Shown one piece after another: positions 1-8,147 of a stretch of DNA of 64,000 nucleotides. Positions within the stretch are counted from its first letter, which is position 1. Each line of letters opens with the position of its first letter. Location of the stretch: positions 310,001-374,000 of the forward strand of contig NZ_QXED01000005.1 of the NCBI RefSeq assembly GCF_003583365.1, read 5' to 3'. The notes beneath the pieces are model-generated. The model made no database searches and was not told the origin of the DNA. It was given only the letters and a program-made list of their open reading frames with translations. Position numbers and translations under genes: made by a program. Origin of the DNA: Fibrisoma montanum (GTDB taxonomy: Bacteria > Bacteroidota > Bacteroidia > Cytophagales > Spirosomataceae).

Positions 1-117
1 GACCCAGCTTTAAAGCGTGGAATGGAGCGGATTGCTAAAGCAATGCCCCAATGGAATCCGGGTCTGATCAACGGCAAAGGCGTGGAGACCCAGTTTCAGT
101 TTCTGGTTAGACGGTAA
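1..117 (+). CDS. TonB-like C-terminal domain (5' truncated by window edge)
   Basis: Frame 1 is open from the first base and stops at TAA 115-117, giving 38 residues. It contains AMPQWNPGLINGKGVETQF, which matches the end of TonB C-terminal domains in Bacteroidota (aMPkWxPGkxxGkxVxvxy followed by a short beta strand). TonB C-termini bind outer-membrane receptors in the periplasm and pass on proton-motive energy. The N-terminal part, and therefore the architecture (TonB, M56-TonB or other fusion), lies outside the window. The call is an inference from this short motif. Confidence 0.6.
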   Translation, partial: DPALKRGMERIAKAMPQWNPGLINGKGVETQFQFLVRR

Positions 118-124
118 CAGATCA

Positions 125-158
125 TTGTGTTGTCAGCGTTAAGAAGTTGACAACACAA
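125..158. terminator. Perfect 11-bp inverted repeat between convergent genes
   Basis: TTGTGTTGTCA (125-135) and TGACAACACAA (148-158) are perfect complements around a 12-nt loop. The repeat lies 7 bp after the TonB-like stop and before the 3' end of the convergent hydrolase gene. There is no clear U-run on either side, so it may be a factor-dependent terminator or an mRNA-stabilising hairpin. Confidence 0.4.
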
Positions 159-236
159 AACGAACTTTGAACAGCAACTTGTGTCGCAATGACCGTTGAC
201 AGACGAGCATTCGCTTCGCTGGTTGATCATTGCCCT

Positions 237-1109
237 TTACCGAATAAACGGACGTATTGACTCCCACACAGCGGGGAAGTTGCAGAAGATAACCACATGC
301 GGGCAGCCGGGAATGATACTGAGCTGGCTTCGGGGAATGAGTTTGGCGGCCGTTGTCACCCGATCAATCGTATGGTAAGTATCGCTATCTCCGCTCATGA
401 CCAACACCGGACATTTGATTTTTTCAAACGTTTCAGCACTTATGTAATCGTCGTTGTACAGCTTGTTGAGCATCGACAGGCTCTCGCCCCAGCGTTCCGG
501 CTCCGGCATGAGGGCTTTCCGGCTTTCGAAAAGAGTCCTGGCCTGACCCATCAGCATGTCGGGCGAATAGGTAAACGTATTAGTGCGGGAACCCTTCGGC
601 GTATCGCCCGCACCAATCGCGATGAGCTTCCTGACCGCCTGAGGATATAAAGCCGCCAGTTTATACCCCGCAAACGCTCCGTCACTGAACCCTAACACCA
701 GCACACTATCCTGCGTAAGGCTTCGGATCAGTTTGTAAGCATCTTCGGCGCGTTGCTGCCAGGTGTAGGGTTGCGAGCCGATCTGAGACTTGCCATGGCC
801 TCGGGTTGCTAAACAAATGACCTGATGGGTTTGGGAAAGCCTGGCGATCAACGGCTCAAATTCACTGATATAGCCGTAAACTCCGCCATGCAGCAATAGG
901 ATCGGCTTCCCTTTGCCGTACACTTCGTAGTAAAGCCTGGCGTCGCCCACGTCGATGTATCGGCCGGCACGTGGGTTATTGCCATACGGAATTTTATCGT
1001 CCTGCGTAGAGAGAAGCCCAGTTGCTCCAGCCCGGTTAAACGCGAAAGAAGCTACCAGACATAAACCCATCAATAGGGAACGGTTTAGAAAAAAATACTT
1101 GAGGTGCAT
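237..1109 (-). CDS. Secreted alpha/beta hydrolase
   Basis: A 290-residue alpha/beta hydrolase fold protein. Residues 1-29 look like a signal peptide with a hydrophobic core (LLMGLCLVASFAF). The oxyanion region LLLHGG is at 71-76 and the nucleophile elbow GFSDG at 140-144 puts the catalytic Ser at 142. The acid is Asp241 or Asp243 (SGDSD) and the His is 271 (CPHVV), so the triad is complete. The substrate cannot be told from sequence. The protein is probably periplasmic. The gene converges on the TonB-like gene. Confidence 0.85.
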   Translation of the reverse strand: MHLKYFFLNRSLLMGLCLVASFAFNRAGATGLLSTQDDKIPYGNNPRAGRYIDVGDARLYYEVYGKGKPILLLHGGVYGYISEFEPLIARLSQTHQVICLATRGHGKSQIGSQPYTWQQRAEDAYKLIRSLTQDSVLVLGFSDGAFAGYKLAALYPQAVRKLIAIGAGDTPKGSRTNTFTYSPDMLMGQARTLFESRKALMPEPERWGESLSMLNKLYNDDYISAETFEKIKCPVLVMSGDSDTYHTIDRVTTAAKLIPRSQLSIIPGCPHVVIFCNFPAVWESIRPFIR

Positions 1110-1246
1110 AGCTGTTTGAGGATGTTGGTCAGGGTATGGTTGGTTATCTATCAGCCGCCAAGTAACACGTATAATGCCTGAAATACGTTATTTTCACCTG
1201 TCCAAGTTTACGTCAAATTTGTTCAATCGGGTCTGATACGTGAAGT

Positions 1247-2560
1247 ATGCTTAAAAATTCGGAAGAAGAGTCGCTGCGTCAGTGTCTTCGGTTAATCGAA
1301 GCGCAGTTAGGCTGGGGGGATGGCACCGGCTGGACGCAGTACGACTTTGAAACGCTCAGCGAAGCCATTCAGGAGCGGACTCAGGTGCGGCTTAGCGTGA
1401 CTACGCTCAAACGAGTCTGGGGGAAGATCAGATACGACAGCGCGCCCACACTGACCACCCTGAACACGCTGGCCCGGTTTGCCGGGTACCCCGACTGGCG
1501 TGGCTTCAAACAGCGCCAGTCAGAACCGACTCACTACGTCTATGATGCGGACGTGGCTGCGGAGGAACCCGTCGTGAACTACCCAATTCCTGACAAAGAA
1601 CCGGACGTATCGACCCGCCGTTTGTTCCGGCGCTACTGGCTAGTGCTGGGCCTGGGGCTGGTAGTGGCAGGATGCCTGTTTATTGCATTCAAAGAAAAGT
1701 CAGGCGCAATTACCATCAACCCAAATCAGTTTGCGTTCAGGGCCAATAAAATGACTACGGTTGGTGTACCAAATTCGGTCGTGTTTAACTACGATGCTCG
1801 GGCGGCCAGAACGGACTCGGTGTTCATCGTCCAAACCTGGGATATCAGACGAAAAACCTTAATGGCCAAGGATAAGCATGCGCATTCCGCGATGTACTAT
1901 TATCCCGGTTTCTTTCGAACCAAACTGATTGTCGACGGGCAGGTTGCCAAAACGCACGACCTGTGTATCAACACCGACGGCTGGCTCGGGCTGGTTGAAA
2001 CCGAACCCGTACCGCTTTACTTCAAAAAAACGGATTACCTGAAGAACGACCGGGTCGAGATTGATGCCAGTACGTTGCAGGCATACAATCTGCCTCTGCA
2101 TCCCCGAGCCCCCAAAGTGCGGTTCTTCAATCAACGGGAAATGGGGGATCTCATGAGCGATACCTTCGTTTTTGAAACCTCGCTGAAAACGGATTTCAAG
2201 GACGGAGCCGGTGCTTGTCAGAAGGTGGAAGTGTTGATTCAGTGCAAAGACGACATCATTAGTATTCCTTTGTCGGTTAAGACGTGCATTGGTGAAATGA
2301 ACCTGTATTTCTGCGGGAAGAACATCAGCAGCAGAGACGCGGATTTATCGGGTTTTGGATGTGACCTGACCCAATGGACTACCTTACGGGTAGAAGCTAA
2401 AAACAAGCAGGTGGCTATCTACGTGAACGGGACGAAAGCGCAATCGTTTACGTTCCCCAATCAGGCCACGGGTATCGTCGGGTTGCAGTACCGGTTTGAC
2501 GGCTTGGGAGCCGTAAAAGATACCTGGTTTCAAGATAAGGGGGGTATCACCCGGTTGTGA
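1247..2560 (+). CDS. Membrane-anchored HTH / LamG-like protein, unknown function
   Basis: 437 residues in three parts. The N-terminal ~100 residues are soluble and helical, with TTLKRVWGK and a second helix; they resemble helix-turn-helix-like cytoplasmic domains found at the start of several Bacteroidota membrane proteins. One transmembrane segment follows at about 131-149 (YWLVLGLGLVVAGCLFIAF). The C-terminal ~280 residues should be periplasmic; the last third (FVFETSLKTDF, WTTLRVEAKNKQVAIYVNG) looks like a concanavalin/LamG beta sandwich. A signal-transducing role across the inner membrane is inference. Start ATG 1247 gives the full N-terminal domain. Confidence 0.6.
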   Translation: MLKNSEEESLRQCLRLIEAQLGWGDGTGWTQYDFETLSEAIQERTQVRLSVTTLKRVWGKIRYDSAPTLTTLNTLARFAGYPDWRGFKQRQSEPTHYVYDADVAAEEPVVNYPIPDKEPDVSTRRLFRRYWLVLGLGLVVAGCLFIAFKEKSGAITINPNQFAFRANKMTTVGVPNSVVFNYDARAARTDSVFIVQTWDIRRKTLMAKDKHAHSAMYYYPGFFRTKLIVDGQVAKTHDLCINTDGWLGLVETEPVPLYFKKTDYLKNDRVEIDASTLQAYNLPLHPRAPKVRFFNQREMGDLMSDTFVFETSLKTDFKDGAGACQKVEVLIQCKDDIISIPLSVKTCIGEMNLYFCGKNISSRDADLSGFGCDLTQWTTLRVEAKNKQVAIYVNGTKAQSFTFPNQATGIVGLQYRFDGLGAVKDTWFQDKGGITRL

Positions 2561-2571
2561 AATGGGCAGAA

Positions 2572-2598
2572 GCCCCTGACTGTCAAAGCAGCAGGGGC
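2572..2598. terminator. Hairpin between convergent genes
   Basis: GCCCCTG (2572-2578) pairs with CAGGGGC (2592-2598), in the 62-bp gap between two convergent genes. The U-tract is poor, so this is only a candidate terminator. Confidence 0.35.
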
Positions 2599-2622
2599 AA
2601 TGTTTGCCAGAAACAGGTATGC

Positions 2623-5292
2623 CTACTCCGAACGCAAACTTTTCACCGGGTTCATCAAAGCCGCTTTGATACTCTGGAAGCTGACCGTCAGCAGGGCGAT
2701 ACCAATGGCCAGCGAACCCGCCCCGGCAAACACCCACCACTCAATCTCGATCTTGTAGGCAAAATCCTGCAACCACTGATTCATTGCCCACCAGGCCAGC
2801 GGGGAGGCAACAAGGATGGCAATAATGACCAGTTTCAGGAAATCTCCGGACAGCAGGGCCACGATGCTGGTTACGGAAGCCCCCAGGACTTTGCGAATAC
2901 CGATTTCTTTCGTACGCTGTTCCGTAGTGAAGGTAGTCAGGGCAAATAGGCCCAGACAGGCGATGAAAATGGCCAGGCCAGCGAAAATACTGACGAGCGT
3001 AGACAAACGTTGTTCCGTCTGGTACTGGCGGTTAAAGTCCTCATCCAGAAAATAATAATCAAAATCATAGCCGGGAAAACGAGTTTGCCAGAACTGTTCA
3101 ATCCGCGCTACGGAGTTATGCACGTCGCCGGCACCCAGTCGAATGGCCAAATAGCGGTACGTATAGGCCGGGGTGATGAAGGTCAGAATGGGGGCAATTT
3201 TCTGCTGCAACCCGTGCTGATGAAAGTCTTTGATGACACCCACCACCTGCCCGTTTTCCAGTCCTGGTGTGCCAATTCCTTTGCCAACCGCTTCGTCGGG
3301 TTTCCAGCCGATGGCTTTACAGGCGGCTTCGTTCAGTAATACGGCATGACCGGCATCGGTGGTAAACTGGGTTGAGTAGTCGCGACCGGTACGGATAGTC
3401 AGGCCAAGCGTTTTGACGTAATCGTGGTCGACGGGAATGACTTCGAGCGAAAACGCCTGCTCACGCGGTCGTCCTTGTGGGTAGACCATCTGACCATTCC
3501 AGCCGTCGCGGCCGGGAAGCGCCGAAACCCCCGTTACAGCCTGTACGTTAGGTAAGGAAGCTACCTGCTGCTTAATCGTCTCGTAGTTGTTGATGAAATC
3601 CAGCCGGGGCAGCTTCCGAAGCTCAATCGTCAGAACGCGTTCTTTGTTGAAGCCGAGCTGCTGACCCTGCATAAACTGCAACTGCCGAACCACTACGATG
3701 GTGCCGACGATCAGGCCCAGTGAGATACAAAACTGGAACACCACTAATCCGCGTCGCAGCCAGGCGCCTTTGGTCCTGGCCACCCGACCTTTCAACGTTT
3801 CGACCGGCCGGAACCGCGCCAGCAGCAGGGCGGGGTACCAGCCCGCGAGCAGACCCGTCATAAACAGAAAAACAACGCCAATGCCTATCGTTATGGGATG
3901 AATCAGAATGCTGATCGGAATGGCTCTGTCAGTCAGGTGATTCAGGGCCGGTAGCGCGGCTGCCATCATCAGGACCGCCAGAAAGCCGGCTAAATAGGCC
4001 AGCAAAAGCGATTCGCCCAGAAACTGTCCGATCAGCGATGAGTAAGCCGCGCCGATCGCTTTTCGGATACCGACTTCTTTGGCCCGTTCGCCCTGATGAG
4101 CCGTCGTCAGGTTAATGAAGTTGATACCAGCCAACAATAACAGAAACAACCCAATGACACCCAGTACGTAAAGCTGTTTAGCACTGCCATACGACCGGTT
4201 GTTAGCCCCGCCCAGATCGGGCATCCCAAACGAATGCAGATAAATCCAGGGAAGCGGTTCCAGCGAGTGCGTTACGTACATCCCGTTGTTGCGATACTCC
4301 TGGCCGTTGTGTTTCATCGGTAAAGCGGCAATTTTCTTCTCTGCTGTCACCGGGTCGGCCTGCTCCGGAAGCAGCACATAACAGTATTCATCCCAGGTAA
4401 ACCATTGTCCATCCTCGTTGCCATTCATGGCGTAGAAAGTCGGCAGGGACAGCAGCAGTTTGAAATCGATATGCGATGGCTGCGGGTCGGCGGTAACACC
4501 CGTAACCCTGAATGGTAGGGTATCCTGAAGCATCAGGGTCTTTCCCAGCACAGCGGTAGTTCCGAAGTATTTGCGGGCTGTACTCTCTGTCAAAACCACC
4601 GTGTACGGATCGCGTAGGGCAGTTTGAGGGTTACCTGCGATCAACGGAAACGAGAACGTAGTCAGGAAGTCGTTGCCGACGAATAGTTCCTTGTCAAAGA
4701 AATAGCGGTTGTTTTGTTTGATAGAGAAGTTAGCCCGTCGCACAGGGATGACGGCTTCGACATCGGGTACTTCCTGCCGGATTGTTTCAGCCACGGGGCG
4801 CCCTACCGTATTGGAAGCCATCGTTGCCTCCCCTTTCTCGACGGTGTTGGTAACGACCCGGTATATCCGGTTGCCTTTTTCATGAAACCGGTCGACCCGC
4901 CATTCGGTGAAAATGTACAGGGCTATCAATCCGCAGGCTGCTAGGCCAACGGACAGGCCCGACAGGTTGGTAAAGGTGTATACCTTGTTTTTAGCCAGCG
5001 AACGAATTGCGACTTTTAAATAATTACGTATCATGGTAAAAGTTGAAGGACTTGGATACTCACTCTTTTCCCGTTTGATGACATAAGGCCTGACAAAGCC
5101 CAGCACCTCGCGCCAGTAGCGCCATCTGGCCCGGCGCTCACCCACGCGCTCGACCTGATACGCAAACTCCTCGTGCAGGTCACCTTGTAAGGTTTCCAGC
5201 AAGTGCGGAGCTACAAACCATTCCAACAAGCAGTCGGCGAAGCGCGGAGGGGTAGGGCGGTCCGGCGATCGGGCGGGGGGCTTGGGGTTCAT
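2623..5292 (-). CDS. FtsX/MacB-type permease with N-terminal prefix domain (array 1, last gene)
   Basis: 889 residues. Residues 1-75 form a soluble prefix domain (LLEWFVAPHLLETLQGDLHE, then RRARWRYWREVLGFVRPYV), ending before a second in-frame Met at 87 where the permease proper starts (MIRNYLKVAIRS). TM1 is near 103-128; a large periplasmic MacB-PCD-like domain follows, then three TM helices (GERAKEVGIRKAIGA before them), then a second copy of the unit ending in EQRTKEIGIRKVLGAS, three TM helices and the common tail MNPVKSLRSE. This is the duplicated orphan-permease layout. No ATP-binding domain is present. It is the promoter-distal gene of a seven-gene array led by PadR at 22 kb. Confidence 0.9.
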   Translation of the reverse strand: MNPKPPARSPDRPTPPRFADCLLEWFVAPHLLETLQGDLHEEFAYQVERVGERRARWRYWREVLGFVRPYVIKREKSEYPSPSTFTMIRNYLKVAIRSLAKNKVYTFTNLSGLSVGLAACGLIALYIFTEWRVDRFHEKGNRIYRVVTNTVEKGEATMASNTVGRPVAETIRQEVPDVEAVIPVRRANFSIKQNNRYFFDKELFVGNDFLTTFSFPLIAGNPQTALRDPYTVVLTESTARKYFGTTAVLGKTLMLQDTLPFRVTGVTADPQPSHIDFKLLLSLPTFYAMNGNEDGQWFTWDEYCYVLLPEQADPVTAEKKIAALPMKHNGQEYRNNGMYVTHSLEPLPWIYLHSFGMPDLGGANNRSYGSAKQLYVLGVIGLFLLLLAGINFINLTTAHQGERAKEVGIRKAIGAAYSSLIGQFLGESLLLAYLAGFLAVLMMAAALPALNHLTDRAIPISILIHPITIGIGVVFLFMTGLLAGWYPALLLARFRPVETLKGRVARTKGAWLRRGLVVFQFCISLGLIVGTIVVVRQLQFMQGQQLGFNKERVLTIELRKLPRLDFINNYETIKQQVASLPNVQAVTGVSALPGRDGWNGQMVYPQGRPREQAFSLEVIPVDHDYVKTLGLTIRTGRDYSTQFTTDAGHAVLLNEAACKAIGWKPDEAVGKGIGTPGLENGQVVGVIKDFHQHGLQQKIAPILTFITPAYTYRYLAIRLGAGDVHNSVARIEQFWQTRFPGYDFDYYFLDEDFNRQYQTEQRLSTLVSIFAGLAIFIACLGLFALTTFTTEQRTKEIGIRKVLGASVTSIVALLSGDFLKLVIIAILVASPLAWWAMNQWLQDFAYKIEIEWWVFAGAGSLAIGIALLTVSFQSIKAALMNPVKSLRSE

Positions 5293-5376
5293 TGCAAAGG
5301 GTTTAGGGCTAGGGGCGTAGGGCGGGGAGCTGGACTGGGTGTCACCCCTTGCCCCACGCCCCCAGCCCCAGGCGAT
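5293..5376. repeat. Array spacer palindrome 1
   Basis: Spacer between two permease genes. It holds a G-rich arm (GGGCTAGGGGCGTAGGGC) facing a C-rich arm (GCCCCACGCCCCCAGCCCC). The two can form a long stem in the transcript. The same layout recurs in the other spacers of this array. Confidence 0.7.
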
Positions 5377-8064
5377 TTACTCACTCCGTAACGACTTCAC
5401 CGGGTTCATCAAAGCCGCTTTGATGCTTTGGAAACTGACCGTTAGCAGGGAAATGCCAGCGGCTAACAAGCCGGCCAGCGCAAAGACCCACCACTCGATA
5501 TCAATCTTATAGGCGAAGTTTTGCAGCCATTGGTGCATGCCCCACCAGGCCATTGGCGAGGCTATGACGATAGCCACCAGGATCAGCTTTAGAAAGTCTC
5601 CGGAAAGCAGTACGACGAGGTTCGTCACACTGGCACCCATTACTTTCCGGATGCCAATCTCTTTCGTCCGTTGCTCGGCGGTGAACGCAGCCAGTCCAAA
5701 CAGGCCAAGACAGGCAATCAGAATAGCCAACCCGGCAAATATCAGGACAACCCGGGCGGTACGCTGCTCACTCCGGTACAGATTGTTTAAATACTGATCG
5801 AGGAAAACGTACTCAAAAGCGGCATCGGGCAGGTTTTTCTGGTAGGCTGCCTGCAACTGCCGCATCGTTTCCGGCAGATTACGGGTTTGGGTACGCACCA
5901 GCAGAAACGTACGGTTTTCCGTATTGGCGTTGTGAAAGCCGTACGCGCCGATGGGCTGGTGCAGCGACTGGAAATGAAAGTCGTCCACTACGCCTACAAT
6001 TTCGGCATTGTTATCAAACACACCCGGCGCTTTTTTGCCAATGGCCTGTTCGGGAGTGTAGCCTAAGAAATCAACCGCCGTTTTGTTCAACACGATTTGA
6101 ACCGTCGTGTCGCTTTCGTTGTCAGTGTCGAGTTTATCCGACTTAGCCGCAGGCAATGTTGTACCCGCCAGCAGTTTAAGGCCCAGAACTTTGATGAAGT
6201 CAGAGGTAACCCGGTTCGTTGTGATATACGTAGAGGCTTTGTCGTCGAGGGGTTTGTTGAGTGAACGCCCGCTTCCTGTCTTGCCCGGATACGTCTGCGC
6301 CCGGCACACTTCGTCGATGCTGCTCAACGACCGAAAATCGTTTGTCAAGGATTCCATGTGCTCTTTGGAGGGTACGGCTGCCGTTGACACCGCTACTACC
6401 TGAGTAGGTTCGTAACCCAGTTTTCGCTGCTGGATGTACTGTAGCTGCCGATAGAACAGGAACGTACTGATGATCAAAATAAGCGAAGCCGTGAACTGAG
6501 CCACCACCAGCGACCGTCTGAGCCAACCCGCACCTGTAGACGAACGGTAGCTGGGGTTCATCAGGTGTTTGGCCGAAAATCGCGACAAGTGCAAAGCGGG
6601 GTACAGGCCGGGTAGTAAAATAACGAGCAATCCCAGGACCAGCAGATTGCCTAGCATGTCGGGGGTAAGCAGCGAGCCAAGCGTAAGCTGTTTTTCGGCC
6701 AGATCATTGAAGAAAGGCAGGCTGATAACCACTAACCCGATTCCGAGCAGCAGGGACCCGGTCACAACCAGTGTTGTTTCCGTGTAAAAACGCCCGATTA
6801 GTTGCGTACGGGTAGCACCAACGGCCTTATTGATGCCTACCTCCCGACTCCGTACCTGTGATTGAGCAGTGGCCAGATTCATGTAATTAATTCCGGCGAT
6901 AACCAAAATCACAATGGCCAGTATGAGGAGAATGTTCACCTGGCTTTGGTCGCCCACCCGGTCCGTACTGGTGTTCGTGAAGCCGGGTGAGTGCAGATGT
7001 ACGTCCGTTAATGGCTGCAGACCGAGGGTGTAGAAGCGATCGCCCGGTTTGACGTTCCTTTCAAGGATTGCATTCATCTGCCCGGCGAGTCGGGTCAGGT
7101 CCGTTTCCGGCCGGACCAGCAGATACGTTTCAAAACTGGCATTGCTCCAGCTCTGGTTTGTTGGGTTACTGGCCCATTTGACGCTGGCCCACGAACCGAT
7201 AAGGTCAGCATCGAGTGTAGCGGTGGCGGGCAGATCGGCGTAGACGCCGGTTACTTCCAGTTTTTGTTGCCCATCCACGTTCAGCACATTGCCAAGCGGG
7301 TTAGCGGTGCCAAAGTACCGCCGGGCGGTCGATTGGCTCAGAATCACCCGGTCAGGTCCAGCCAACGCTGTGTTTGGATTACCCACGAGCAGCGGAATAT
7401 CAAACACCTTGAACAAGGTGCTATCGGCCCAGTATAACCGGGTCTCGGCAAATTTGCTGGCGAAGCCGATGGCGTTTACGAAGGCCGTCTGTCCGTAGTT
7501 GTGGCGTAGAAAGCGCACCTGCTCCTCGATACCGGGTAACTGAGCCTTCATGGTTGGGCCGACGATATTAGGCGCGTTGCCCCAGTGCATGGTTTCCCCG
7601 TCGAAAGAGGCCGTAAGCGTTATCCGGGCAATTCGGTCGGCGTTGGTGTAGTGCCGATCAAAGGCTCTTTCGTCGCGGACGTAAAGCAGAAGCAACAGAG
7701 CCACAGACAAACCAATGGCCAGCCCGGCACTGTTGAGGAGCGTAAAAAGACGATTTTTCCAGAGGCTTCTCCAGGCGATTTTTAGATAATTACGAATCAT
7801 AGCGGGACTGAGTAAATGAGGTGAGGAATATTCGTTTGGTTGACGCTTCATGACATAAGGCCTGACAAAGCCCAGCACCTCGCGCCAGTAGTGCCACCTG
7901 GCCCGGCGCTCACCCACGCGCCCGACCTGGTAGGCAAACTCCTCGTGCAGGTCGCCCTGCAGGGTTTCCAGCCGATGCGGAGCCACGAACCATTCCAGCA
8001 GGCGGTCGGCGGTGCGCGGAGGGGTAGGGCGGTCCGGCGATCCGGCAGGGGGCTTGGGGGTCAT
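5377..8064 (-). CDS. FtsX/MacB-type permease with prefix domain (array 1)
   Basis: 895 residues with the same plan: prefix domain 1-75, internal Met before RNYLKIAWRSLWKNRLF, TM1, MacB-like periplasmic domain, three TM helices after SREVGINKAVGA, second half ending EQRTKEIGIRKVMGAS and the tail MNPVKSLRSE. The first and last ~80 codons are very close to those of the neighbours, while the periplasmic domains differ strongly. Likely a non-transporting or mechanotransmitting type VII-like permease in the inner membrane; the substrate is unknown. No ATPase partner is adjacent. Confidence 0.9.
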   Translation of the reverse strand: MTPKPPAGSPDRPTPPRTADRLLEWFVAPHRLETLQGDLHEEFAYQVGRVGERRARWHYWREVLGFVRPYVMKRQPNEYSSPHLLSPAMIRNYLKIAWRSLWKNRLFTLLNSAGLAIGLSVALLLLLYVRDERAFDRHYTNADRIARITLTASFDGETMHWGNAPNIVGPTMKAQLPGIEEQVRFLRHNYGQTAFVNAIGFASKFAETRLYWADSTLFKVFDIPLLVGNPNTALAGPDRVILSQSTARRYFGTANPLGNVLNVDGQQKLEVTGVYADLPATATLDADLIGSWASVKWASNPTNQSWSNASFETYLLVRPETDLTRLAGQMNAILERNVKPGDRFYTLGLQPLTDVHLHSPGFTNTSTDRVGDQSQVNILLILAIVILVIAGINYMNLATAQSQVRSREVGINKAVGATRTQLIGRFYTETTLVVTGSLLLGIGLVVISLPFFNDLAEKQLTLGSLLTPDMLGNLLVLGLLVILLPGLYPALHLSRFSAKHLMNPSYRSSTGAGWLRRSLVVAQFTASLILIISTFLFYRQLQYIQQRKLGYEPTQVVAVSTAAVPSKEHMESLTNDFRSLSSIDEVCRAQTYPGKTGSGRSLNKPLDDKASTYITTNRVTSDFIKVLGLKLLAGTTLPAAKSDKLDTDNESDTTVQIVLNKTAVDFLGYTPEQAIGKKAPGVFDNNAEIVGVVDDFHFQSLHQPIGAYGFHNANTENRTFLLVRTQTRNLPETMRQLQAAYQKNLPDAAFEYVFLDQYLNNLYRSEQRTARVVLIFAGLAILIACLGLFGLAAFTAEQRTKEIGIRKVMGASVTNLVVLLSGDFLKLILVAIVIASPMAWWGMHQWLQNFAYKIDIEWWVFALAGLLAAGISLLTVSFQSIKAALMNPVKSLRSE

Positions 8065-8147
8065 AGCAAAGGGTTTAGGGCCGGGGGCATGGGGTGGGGA
8101 ACCGGGCGTGGTAGTACCCTTCGCCCCACGCCCCCGGCCCCAGGCGT
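8065..8147. repeat. Array spacer palindrome 2
   Basis: The clearest copy: GGGCCGGGGGCATGGGG (8078-8094) and CCCCACGCCCCCGGCCC (8124-8140) pair over 17 bp with one mismatch, around a ~29-nt loop. Confidence 0.75.
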
